The translations under genes and the position numbers were made by a program. DNA of 60,000 nt from Adiantum capillus-veneris (Eukaryota; Streptophyta; Polypodiopsida; Polypodiales; Pteridaceae), in the NCBI GenBank assembly GCA_014529385.2, contig CM043965.1:63635933-63695932 (forward strand), in the 5' to 3' direction. The notes beneath the pieces were generated by a model that was not told where the DNA came from, made no database searches, and saw only the letters and a list, made by a program, of their open reading frames with translations. Positions 10,049-19,590 of the stretch are shown piece by piece (positions within the stretch are counted from its first letter, which is position 1; the number at the start of each line of letters is the position of its first letter).

Positions 10049-13000
10049 TTGCGATGTTGGAATTGCAATGAAATGGGCCATGGCATGTACAGTTGTCCAC
10101 ATCCAAGGCGACTTCCAGGAGACATATATCCCCCCAGACCGCCTCCTCTCACTGTGCAGCAAGAACTAGCTCAAGGCCCACAAATCCTTCGTCGACCACC
10201 ACCACTAGCAAATATACCTCCCGTCCCACATGAGGAGGAAGAAAGAGGAGTCAACATCATCAAGCTAGAAGAGGTAATAGATGAGCATACTCTAAATTTT
10301 GATGTTATGCCGGCAGAAAAATGCACAAGAGCACATGATAAGGATGAAGACATGAGAAGTGAAGGAACAAATTCAGCTAGAAGGGACAAGAAGAAGAAGT
10401 CAAAGATGGAAGAAGCTGAAAGTAGCAGGAAGAAAAGATCAAGGCGAAGGGAAATTGGTATCAACGACTTCCCATTGGGAAAGGAGCTAGAGCCCTACAA
10501 CATCCTGGAGGATTTACAAACCCAAAAGCCAAACATTTCATGGCCTCAACTTCTACACCTATCAGCCAAAGTAAGAAGGCAATGGCCAAAGTTGGTAAGT
10601 ACAAGAATTCCAAAAAAGAAAGAAAATCTTTCCATTAAGGTTGTGGCCTCAAAGCTACAAAAAGATGTGGAACCCATTGTGGATGCTTACATAAGGGGTA
10701 AAAAGGTGTCTAATGTATTTGTTGATGGTGGAGCTCAAATGTGTGTGATCACGGAAAAATCAATGAACAGGTTAGGGCTTGAAATTACAAAGTCCTCTAA
10801 TTGTCAAGCTAGGCTAGCCAACAACTCAAGTGTGAAGTGTTTGGGGATCATTGAAAATGTAAAAGTATCTGTATGTAACATATATACACGAGTGGATATG
10901 TATGTCATGCCAGCTAAGGGGGAGGGTTATCCCATCATCCTAGGGAGGCCTTGGCTCATTGCTGTGAATGCAGATCAAAAATGGGGAAGTGGTCGTTTGA
11001 TTCTTAAGAAGGGTCAACCGGTGGTGTATGATTGGCGAGAAGGAAAGCAACTAGATATCAACTATGAAACCACGGCAGGTGAAGAGAGCGAGGAGGAGAG
11101 TCCTTACTCAAGTGATGAGGAAGCATCAACCAGTGAAGAGGAGTCTTCTTTGGAGGTAATGGGAATTGTATTCAACGCCAACACCCAAGATGTTTCTGTA
11201 GAAGAAAAGCCAACAGACAATCACACACGAGGGGATGAAAGATGCCACCACCTTGAAGAAGGATTTGAGAAGATGCTTGCAAAAGATCTTACTTGTGAGG
11301 AGAAGAGGTCCTACATCAATATGTTAAGGAGGTATCCCAATTTGTTTATCACTGACTACTCACAAATAAGAGGTGTAGATGTAATAGAGCATCGAATTGA
11401 ATTGAAACCAGGGACCAAACCCGTGGCTCAAAAGTTACAGCGACTAGGATCTGTGCAACAAAAGGCTCTCGTACAAAAAGTGAATCGACTCTTGAAGGCT
11501 GGCTTCATCTATCCAGTATCCAACTCTGAATGGGTATCACCTATTGTAGTCACTCCCAAGAAGAATGGTAAGTGGAGGGTCTGCGTGGATTACAAACCCC
11601 TCAACGCTGCGACAAAGAGGGACCATTTCCCTCTCCCTTTCCAAGATGAAATTTTGAATGAAGTAGCAGGTCACGAATGCTACACTGTGTGTGATGGGTA
11701 TTCACGATATTTTCAAATTAGAATAGCAGAAGAGGACCAACCAAAAACCACCTTCATCACACCTTGGGGATGTTTTGCATTCAGAGTAATGCCTTTTGGG
11801 CTCACCAATGCTCCTAGCACCTTCATGAGATTCACAATATTTGTATTTCAGCCATTCTTTGGAAAATCTATAAGAGTCTTTATGGATGATTTCTGTATTT
11901 ATAGTTGTAGATCACTTCACTGCCAAAAGGTTGAAGAGGGGCTTAAGAGGCTCCATCAATTTGGAGGACAACTCAACCCAGAGAAGTGTCATATCGGTGA
12001 ATCTCAGGTGGTTTTGCTAGGCCATGTGGTTTCTTCACAAGGAATTCAAGTGGATCCCTCTAAAGTAGAGGCCCTTTTGTCATTATCTCCACCAACAACA
12101 ACTAAGGAGCTAATGACCTTCAACCACAAAGTGAGGTACATGTCTCACTTCATCCATCTCCTAGCAGAAGCCATCGCCCCTTTGCATAGGTTGGCAAGCC
12201 AATCTACATTTGAATGGGGGAGGGAACATGCAAAATGTTTTGAGGAAGTGAAGGGCATTCTTAGCTCTCTCCCAATCCTAATGCCACCAGATCCAAAGGA
12301 GACCTACTATGTCACTCCAAGTGTAGGTTTCGAAGCAATTGGTGTTGTTTTGATGCAAAAAGATCCTAAAACATCATACATGAGGCCGATATATTTTGCA
12401 AGCAAGGTGATGACTCCGGCTGAGAACGGATACACTGAAATGGAGAAAGTGGTCTTTGCAATCTTGTTTGTGGTAAGGAAGTTTCGATCGTATCTTCTCC
12501 CTGTGCCATTTTTTTTTCTCACCTTAGAGCACAATCTACCATATGTAGTACAACACATGAGCCTCTCATCTAGAATAGCAAAGTGGGTGCTTGAACTCCA
12601 AGAATTTGAATACACTTTCCTTGTAGAAGATAGCACAAGAGCAGGACTTGCAGACATTCTCACCTACAAAGTGAGAGAAAGGGAAGGATCACGACTACAA
12701 AGAGAGGAAGTCTCAAAACAGTTCAAAGTGAAGGAGATTGATAATGCCCATACTTTATGCTTTGACGGAGCTTATCAACACCAACAAGACAAAGCAGCAG
12801 GGGGAATCATCATTTTGAACCCACAAAAGGAGGTAATGGTTAGAAAAGGTATCATTCTACCCAGTGTTCACTCTAACAATGAGGCTGAGTATGCTGCTCT
12901 AACCCTTGGGTTAGAAGAATGCAAAGAATTAGGCATACAAAGACTTATTATAAAAGGTGATTCTTTGCTAGTGGTCAGGCAAATCCAAGGGACTTGGAGG

Positions 13001-14140
13001 TGCAAGAATCGTACATTGTTTGAGTGGCTTAGTAGTGTAAGAGCTTTGATGAAGGGTTTTAAAGCAACACAGGTACAACACATTGTGAGAACTCATAACA
13101 AGGAAGCAGACTTACTCACAAATGAAAAGATTCAAATGGCGGTAGGAGGTGTGAAACTATATGAACCCAAATATCAAGGTCAAGAGGAGCTAAAAGACAT
13201 TATCTTCTTTCTACAAGCAGGTGAGTGTCCCAAACACTTAGACAAGGTGCAAAGACATAGACTAGTTAAGAAGGCCACACCTTACCAGTTGATCGGGGAT
13301 GATTTATATCACAAAGGGAAAGATTTGGTCTTGAGGAGAGTACCAGGTGTGCAAGAGATAGAGAAAATTCTTCTTTCATGTCATGATGATGTCTGTGGTG
13401 GTCACTTTTCTCAAGATATTACAAGTAGGAAGATTTTACAAGCACGGTTTATTTGGCCAAGCTTACATCGTGATGTCCAATATTGGTGTAAGACATGTAA
13501 GCCATGCCAAATTGCTGGGGATAGACGACTAAAATATGAGCCTCGAGTCCCAATAATATCTTATGGCCCTTTTGAAAAGTGGGGTGTGGATGCAATAGGT
13601 CCCCTACCTCATACTTCTACAGGGAAGGTTTTCATCATCATGGGTGTTGACTACATGACACGATGGGCGGAAGCAACAAGCACAACCCGAATCACAGCTA
13701 AAGAGGTATCAAAATTTATTTTTGATCATATTTGTAGTAGGTTTGGAACACCCCTAGAAATCTTATCAGATCGAGGCCCGGGTTTTAGGGCTGACCTTCT
13801 GAATGATCTCTTGAGGAGGTTAAAAGTGAAACACCTGCATTCCACACCCTACTATCCTCAATGCAATGGATTGGTGGAAAAAGTGAATGGAATGATATGT
13901 AAGATCATTTCTAAGCAGGTTGTGGACCGGCCTAATGATTGGGATCGCCATTTGACGGCTGCTCTTTGGGCGTATAGGACATCTTTCAAGGTATCTACCC
14001 AATTCACCACTTTTCATCTAGTTTATGGACAGGAGGCACTTCTCCCCATTGAGGTAGAGCTCTCAAGCTTGCACGTTCTTGCAAGAGTGGCAAAAAAACC
14101 AAAAGAGGTTCTACATGAAAGGATCTTAGATCTCCAATGA
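10049..14140 (+). CDS. Tat-type gag end and pol: protease, RT, two RNases H, integrase
   Basis: 1363-codon open frame. Zinc knuckle C3, C6, H11, C16. A Lys/Glu-rich linker (about 90-135). Protease around D226 (VDGGAQMCVI, then ILGRPWL); the motif is DGG rather than D-S/T-G. RT about 450-680 with FMDDF at 611-615. The first RNase H, about 750-870, has lost its first Asp (T756-P757-S758 where TDAS is usual). The second RNase H, about 900-1030, has D906, E945 or E947, and D971. Integrase zinc region about 1110-1150 (H, H, C, C), catalytic D1181, D1241 and E1277 with 35 residues between the last two. A degenerate first and intact second RNase H is typical of Tat elements. The real protein would start at gag (9302). 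Confidence 0.93.
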   Translation: MRCWNCNEMGHGMYSCPHPRRLPGDIYPPRPPPLTVQQELAQGPQILRRPPPLANIPPVPHEEEERGVNIIKLEEVIDEHTLNFDVMPAEKCTRAHDKDEDMRSEGTNSARRDKKKKSKMEEAESSRKKRSRRREIGINDFPLGKELEPYNILEDLQTQKPNISWPQLLHLSAKVRRQWPKLVSTRIPKKKENLSIKVVASKLQKDVEPIVDAYIRGKKVSNVFVDGGAQMCVITEKSMNRLGLEITKSSNCQARLANNSSVKCLGIIENVKVSVCNIYTRVDMYVMPAKGEGYPIILGRPWLIAVNADQKWGSGRLILKKGQPVVYDWREGKQLDINYETTAGEESEEESPYSSDEEASTSEEESSLEVMGIVFNANTQDVSVEEKPTDNHTRGDERCHHLEEGFEKMLAKDLTCEEKRSYINMLRRYPNLFITDYSQIRGVDVIEHRIELKPGTKPVAQKLQRLGSVQQKALVQKVNRLLKAGFIYPVSNSEWVSPIVVTPKKNGKWRVCVDYKPLNAATKRDHFPLPFQDEILNEVAGHECYTVCDGYSRYFQIRIAEEDQPKTTFITPWGCFAFRVMPFGLTNAPSTFMRFTIFVFQPFFGKSIRVFMDDFCIYSCRSLHCQKVEEGLKRLHQFGGQLNPEKCHIGESQVVLLGHVVSSQGIQVDPSKVEALLSLSPPTTTKELMTFNHKVRYMSHFIHLLAEAIAPLHRLASQSTFEWGREHAKCFEEVKGILSSLPILMPPDPKETYYVTPSVGFEAIGVVLMQKDPKTSYMRPIYFASKVMTPAENGYTEMEKVVFAILFVVRKFRSYLLPVPFFFLTLEHNLPYVVQHMSLSSRIAKWVLELQEFEYTFLVEDSTRAGLADILTYKVREREGSRLQREEVSKQFKVKEIDNAHTLCFDGAYQHQQDKAAGGIIILNPQKEVMVRKGIILPSVHSNNEAEYAALTLGLEECKELGIQRLIIKGDSLLVVRQIQGTWRCKNRTLFEWLSSVRALMKGFKATQVQHIVRTHNKEADLLTNEKIQMAVGGVKLYEPKYQGQEELKDIIFFLQAGECPKHLDKVQRHRLVKKATPYQLIGDDLYHKGKDLVLRRVPGVQEIEKILLSCHDDVCGGHFSQDITSRKILQARFIWPSLHRDVQYWCKTCKPCQIAGDRRLKYEPRVPIISYGPFEKWGVDAIGPLPHTSTGKVFIIMGVDYMTRWAEATSTTRITAKEVSKFIFDHICSRFGTPLEILSDRGPGFRADLLNDLLRRLKVKHLHSTPYYPQCNGLVEKVNGMICKIISKQVVDRPNDWDRHLTAALWAYRTSFKVSTQFTTFHLVYGQEALLPIEVELSSLHVLARVAKKPKEVLHERILDLQ

Positions 14141-14479
14141 CTTGAGCTAGATAGAGAAGAGTCCATTGATCCCTACATCACCAAAGCGAAAAGCTAAAGG
14201 GATAAAATCAACAGGAAGCTCAAGGGGAAAGGATTGAAGGAAGGTATGTTGGTTCTTCGCTATGATAAACGACTTGATACTAGACTTGACAAAAAGTTTT
14301 TGCAAAGATGGGAGGGACCTTTCATGATAAAAACAAATTTTGGGAATGGTAGTTACAGATTAACAGATTTATCAGGAAAACTCCACAAGACCAGAGTCAA
14401 TGGATGGAGATTAAAGCCCTACTTTCAACGTATCAATCCGTTGATAGGCAGTCATCTACCTACATTCTCTAAGCTCTAA
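14141..14479 (+). pseudogene. Integrase C-terminal end, cut off by two stops
   Basis: The pol frame continues past TGA 14138-14140 and TAA 14195-14197 to a stop at 14477-14479. It reads GMLVLRYDKRL, FLQRWEGPFMI, GSYRLTDLSGK and WRLKPYF, the usual GPF/Y-type integrase tail. Both stops fit C-to-T changes (CGA and CAA). Confidence 0.85.
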
Positions 14480-14485
14480 ATTGAC

Positions 14486-14548
14486 ATGGCTCCCTTCGGC
14501 TTGGCAAATGCTCCACCTATTTTTAAAGCTTTGATGTGCAAAGAATAA
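14486..14548 (+). pseudogene. Fragment of a different gypsy RT in the 3' untranslated region
   Basis: A 20-codon stretch MAPFGLANAPPIFKALM ending in TAA. It matches the RT motif MPFGLxNAPxTFQxLM. The element's own RT has a different version (MPFGLTNAPSTF, about 11790-11825). So it is not a tandem copy of its own gene. Confidence 0.6.
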
Positions 14549-14659
14549 CCAGCCTTGGAATCTGAACATACCCAAGGCAACCCTCCCATCTCCGATTTAT
14601 GGGATTGAGGTAATGAAAAGCAGGTCTAATGGAGTAAAAGAGTGCGTGACACTCCTCCT

Positions 14660-14780
14660 ATTGAAAAAAAAAAAAGTGGAAAAGGAAAAATGACAAAAAA
14701 AAGAGAAAAAAGAAGAAGAAAAAGAAGCAACACCGTCCTCCTAAAGATATGAATATCTCTAGGCTTGGGGGAGGGCTAAT
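14660..14780 (+). promoter_or_regulatory. Purine-rich region and polypurine tract
   Basis: A-rich and AAG-rich run (14663-14732), then GGCTTGGGGGAGGG at 14762-14775 just before the 3' LTR at 14782. The G-rich tract is the expected plus-strand primer. Confidence 0.8.
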
Positions 14781-14781
14781 A

Positions 14782-16854
14782 TGAGTGGCATAAAATGGTA
14801 ACCATCTTTTTGCAACATTTGTCAGCCTAATCAACGTCCTCTTCCTCATATGTGTATATATTTTTCTACGCTATTAAGTTATCTAGAGTAAATTCCCCCT
14901 CTTCGTTTAACCTTTGTGGCGACACATACATTATACTCTTCCCAAAAATGTCACCTTAGTCATATATTTATATTACCACCCTTTTCTTTTTTGCTTTGTA
15001 AATAGAATAGGCATACAATAACCAACTATATACCCCCAAACTTTCTTACCTCTTGTGAATTAGTAGTAGAAAAATAATACATCCATCTTCCACCCCATAC
15101 AGATAAATTCCCATGGAAATCAACTCTCCACTTGTTTTTACCAAAGATTATGGTCCCTCTCTACAAGTCTTCTATGCCCCCTACATAGGTGGCCCAATAT
15201 CTCTTAAGAATATACATATAGTTTCTCTCCTTTCAAAAAGACTCCAATTGTATATTCTTTTCACAAGCAAAAAATATTGGGCCCTCCTTTATTTGTTTAA
15301 GCATCATAGCCTTTTGACAAAGCATGATTCCCCTTGGATGCATACAAGCAAAGGGCCCATATAAGAAGACTTGGAAGCAAAAGGTTCCCTAGCCTAGTGT
15401 GGACCTTCCAAACCGAATTCCTTGGTGCATGGGCATGAAGAATAGTCCAAATTCATATCAAACATGTTGAGAAGGTCAATTTTTCCTTTTGAAGCATGTC
15501 ATTCCGAGCTACAGGTAAAAAGTTATGGTCAAAATAGTGTAAATCTGTCAGATTCGCAGCAAAAGGGAACTGTAAATCAAGTAAATCAAGAGGGTGAGAT
15601 CTTATTTTTCCCCTACTCATCTTATAGAAGAGCAATGAGTGTTCAAGGTCACTTGCATGTGATGGGACCAACCTAAAGATGCTTTCTAAATGCAACGACA
15701 GACAAGTTGAGATACCCCGCAGGAGCCACCCGTAGGGCCTCATGGTGGGGCCCACCTACATTATGCATCCCTATGGAGCCTTCACGGTCTAAAATGATAT
15801 TTTTGGTGAATAAATAGTCCCTTTTATGTCCAATATTCAATGAGTGGTCAAAGGACACTTAATTAGGTCTAATCACTTACTCTAATTAAGTGTAGCATAA
15901 TCCCACTCCTACACAACTATAAATAGCCCCCTTGGAGAGACTCAAGGACACACACCTATATTTTCAACTTCATGTTGTTTCTTGATCAATAGTAGAGAAA
16001 ACCCCAACTCTCCCTCTTTCACATCCTCCCTCCTAACCCTCCTCTTTGGAGGAAGTGCAACTCTGTTCTCCACTCTTTCCATTCTACAATCTCTTACTCC
16101 ATCAACCCAATAAATCATTTGTAGCACCTCAATAACTTGTAAATACATCATGATCTCTCTCATGGTTATGTTAATGATCATGAAATCATCTTCAAAACTT
16201 TCAAGTGTCGCAATTCGTGATGGTTAGCCAGCGTCTGTCCTCCCCTTAAAAGGTGTGCGAGAAATCAAGTAAGTGTTCTATTCTCAATTTACTATTGGTT
16301 TGTTTCTCCACACTTATTCAATTGGTCTAAAGAAATTTCTCACTCCAACTCTCTTTTGCTTCATTACATATGCATGTGGCTACCTCTCATGGTGATTTTA
16401 TTTGTGTCACGGCATTGCATAGATGGAGATGAGCTCTCTATGCAAAGTGTGTTAGTTTGATGTAAGTGATTCTCTTGTGTGTTTGAGAGGCAAGTCTTGT
16501 GCGCATGATTTTTTGATGAGTGCTTGAGAGAGGAAGAGTTTGGATGTATTATGGGTATTCTTATGGAGAGAAGGTGAATGCTATTCCACAAATTGCATAT
16601 TTCATTTTGATGCACGGCATTGGGTTGCATAATCGTTGATGGTGTTCAAGTGTCCAAAGTGTATATAGAGTAAGGGGGTTTTCAAAGTGTGTTGCTTGAG
16701 TGGGTGAGTGCAAGTGTTATTTTGATTGGTTTCCTTCTCCACTCCCAAAAGAAGGTGGTGCCCCAGGTAGTGTGCGTACCTCTTTACAAACATTTTGTGA
16801 GGGTAGGCCCATTGGTTTGGGTTTAGAGGCCCCATTTCAAAAAGATCGCCCTCA
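14782..16854 (+). repeat. 3' LTR of the Tat element
   Basis: 2073 bp, same length as the 5' LTR, with about a dozen substitutions and no length change seen. TATA box at 15918-15925. Confidence 0.95.
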
Positions 16855-16960
16855 ATGGGTTAGTATGCCCATGCAGGTTGATGGCTACAGTTGTGGCTGG
16901 CGTACGTGTATGAATGTTATGCTCCTTGTTAGCCAAATTTTGGATGTACCAAATGTAAGT
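16855..16960 (+). pseudogene. Ulp1-like peptidase, Cys part
   Basis: Reads MPMQVDGYSCGWRTCMNVMLL. This is the Q-x(n)-D/S-C-G box of the C48 family, with catalytic Cys in YSCG, and is followed by a likely splice donor (AAT|GTAAGT). It continues the His segment at 6325-6420 across the Tat insertion. An in-frame TAA sits at the junction itself. Confidence 0.65.
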
Positions 16961-17148
16961 ACGCATGTTGTTTCAATGCTTGTATATTTGCAATGTTTGT
17001 ACTAAAAGAAGTCGCTTCTTTACTTACTTTATTATTATCACGCTTCTACATGACCTTCACCTACATAACTACAATCCCTATGTTGTGTGAAATTTTTTAT
17101 AATGGCCATTGAACCTATTATAATCTTAGTGCACAGACGGTCAAGAGA

Positions 17149-17640
17149 GGACAGTGCTTAAGCTGAGGAGTTTGAATAGGCCCGCATTGACAAAATGATG
17201 CAGTAGCACCAACAGGCTCAAGATGAGGTTCAAAACATGTAAGAAGCAATCAATCAATATTATATAGATGTTGCAAAAGTAGAGGATTGGATTACATGCC
17301 AACAACAAGAGCGAGAATAGAGGGAAGCTTCATAGGTGCAAGTTGCATGGGAAGCCATGGAGGAGGCCTATGCATTTGAATGACGCAAAAGGGCACCCGA
17401 GACCGATGTCTGCCAAGGAAAAAGGAGTAGCAACGCGCGGAGAGGGCAGGGGAGCAGTTGAAGCAACCAAGGGAGAGGGTAGGGGACCAACGACAACAAT
17501 CAAGGAAGGGGGAGAGAAAGAACTAGCAGGAAAACGCAGCATTAATTATCACTCTTCTGTATACGTTTTCAAAGAAACAATACAATGTGTAAATTTTGAA
17601 ACAATGAAAAGTGTACATTTTTGGAACAATGTTTGAGTGG
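17149..17640 (+). pseudogene. Charged coiled-coil C-terminal exon of the Ulp1-type gene
   Basis: Follows an acceptor (gtgcacag). One frame reads EEFE*ARIDKMM, then HQQAQDEVQNM, VEDWITCQQQERE and WEAMEEAYAFE. Its several stops are mostly TAG and all fit a former Gln or Arg codon. Then comes a basic, Gly-rich end (about 17400-17520). Similar Glu/Gln-rich tails follow Ulp1 domains in plant transposon proteins. The link to 16855-16960 is inferred from order and splice signals. Confidence 0.45.
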
Positions 17641-18418
17641 CACAAAATGTATTTGTATTTTTCATTTTGGAGTGTACATCTTGGATTGCATGGCATAGTA
17701 AAACTCATTGCATGCACAATGTATAGCAATGTAGCTTCCAGTGGAAGCAATTAAGTGAAGTATATTTGAGAGGGACTCCTTGCACAATGTTGTTTCTCCT
17801 TGCATTTTGGAATCTAAGAAAAGAAAGAGTTAGTATCTATATCTTAATGCATTAAAGACAAATGAAATTTATCCATTTAGTAAGTACCTTTCTATTGTTG
17901 AGACTGAATGCATACACTTTTAGAAGAAGTGGAAAGTTTTCATATGTAAGATCTACCTTGAGTTGTGCAAGAGTTGTACTTGACATTGTCTCCATCATAA
18001 TAAGTAGGATCTCTCAAAAGTAGATCTCCATTGATAAAGGTTTGTTTTCAGAGTTAGATTCTATATCTTGGTTGAGTGTAATAAGCTGATCACTAATAAG
18101 ATGATATCTAAAATAGTAAAATGACACTATGAAATTTTGAGATCTTATAATGTACTTGCAAATTATGGACTTCTTTTGTAAAATATAGATTGTTCTTTGT
18201 GACTATTTCCTATCCCAATTATCATCTAAAAAGTCCAAACAACTCTCAGACTTGCAAATGAGCATTATTGTGATAGTTCTTACTTGCTCATCAAAGAAGA
18301 AACTTACAAACACTTAAACAAGCATAACTAGAGTGAGCCGAACACTCTTTGTAGCAATTGAATACTTGAGGGACTTGTGTATATCTTGAAACAAACTATC
18401 CCTAAAGATTTCACGAGT
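17641..18418. other. No recognisable gene
   Basis: AT-rich intergenic sequence. No ORF with a motif I recognise on either strand. Confidence 0.5.
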
Positions 18419-18441
18419 TTAGGAAGCTGGCAAAGACCAAT

Positions 18442-19040
18442 CCTTACTTTCAAAGGATGGAAGTGTCAAAGGAGCTACACGACGTCGAGCCAGAGGATAT
18501 TCTATGTTCCAAATATGACATATCATAAAAGAATATTCCATTATCTGCAAGCTCCTTGTGTTGTCTTCCTCGGTACATTTGCTCACCAATAAATGCATGG
18601 AAATCATCAAAAATCCCAAATATACTCTCAACTTGCCAATTTGTCATGTTCAATGGATAAACATTTGCAACATACCAAATCCCTAAACCTGTAAACATAT
18701 TCATGCACTAAATGAGATATGCTCAAATTAACTTACAGTTGGGTCATTGCTTGGAAAACTAGGAGGAGATGTTTGCAACCTTAAGTCTGCATGTTGGAAA
18801 GCATGTTGTATGAGGACCTTTCACCCGCTTGCTTTGTGCACACACTTAAAACTCTTTAACTTGTCTCTTGAAAGTCTCCACAAAATCATTGTGTTGCCTC
18901 CTCTTTCTCCTCCTTGTCTGCAATAGTACCCAACTTTTGATAGTTATTCTAGATGGTATCCATGCTTGATCATCTGTAGTATAACTGTTAAAAATTTTAA
19001 CAGAGTCAATGGTAGTGCTAGTCCTTTGAGAGGTATTCAT
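18442..19040 (-). pseudogene. Unrecognised two-exon gene, probably decayed
   Basis: Exon 1 starts MNTSQRTSTT at about 19040, then has TTDDQAWIP, a basic RRRKRRQ block, FVETFKRQVKEF and QHAFQHADLRLQ. A stop and at least one frame change interrupt it near 18846 and 18815. A GTAAGT donor lies at about 18736 and a tttacag acceptor at about 18688. Exon 2 reads YPLNMTNWQVESIFGIFDDF, HAFIGEQMYRG, then FFYDMSYLEHRIS to a stop. Splice signals and coding-like composition support a former gene. I do not recognise the family; a DNA-transposon origin is possible. Confidence 0.35.
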
Positions 19041-19073
19041 GGTGTGCACTAGAACACACAGTAGAGTTAGCAC

Positions 19074-19590
19074 AAATATGAAAAAGGGAAGACAGTTTTG
19101 AGAGGAAAGTAGAGCTACTCAAAGCAATGGAGGGAAACATAGATACTAGAGTCTTCAATGCAAGTTCTCAAATTTGTCGGTACAAAGTTAGTACTACTTA
19201 TGGAATTTATGTTTGAAAGTGTGACATTGTATAGTTTGAAGAACAAAAATATTAATTTTTCTCAACAAGTTTTGCTCCAAAATGCCGATTTTCAACGTCT
19301 TCCTCATTGGTTGAGCGCAACTCTCTCTCTAGAACTAAAAGGCCCAAAAGTGAGTCCAAGTTTCTTCTAATGGGATCCAAGAACCACTTGCCAATAACTT
19401 CTCCTATTGCATATGAAAACGTAAATCGAAATGCTAGGTAGGAAGAAAAATGCCAAGCTACGTTGCATTATATGCTCGTACCAAAAAAAATAAGTATAAA
19501 ACGTCATTATACGCCAAAAGTGAGAATAGCCATAGAATAGCCGTTTTTTTAAAAATCAAAATAGCTACCGATCAAAAGATATTTCGATCA
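19074..19590. other. No recognisable gene
   Basis: AT-rich sequence. I see no domain or ORF I can support. Confidence 0.5.

Larger units (their letters stand above)
6578..16854 (+). mobile_element. Complete Tat-lineage Ty3/gypsy retrotransposon (10.3 kb)
   Basis: Two LTRs of exactly 2073 bp (6578-8650, 14782-16854) start TGAGTGGCAT and end CCCTCA. They differ at about a dozen positions by eye, so insertion is fairly recent. Flanks match as ATGG (6574-6577 and 16855-16858). Counting the shared terminal A the match extends to AATGG. Order: LTR, primer site, two small ORFs, gag, protease, RT, degenerate RNase H, second RNase H, integrase, 3' untranslated region, purine-rich tract, LTR. The additional RNase H after the first marks the Tat lineage. 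Four nonsense codons make this copy defective. Confidence 0.93.

Noticed and set aside
10171-10464. Minus-strand ORF opposite the Tat linker, also 12307-12663, 12868-13083 and 13820-14017
   Set aside because: Antisense shadows of the pol frame.
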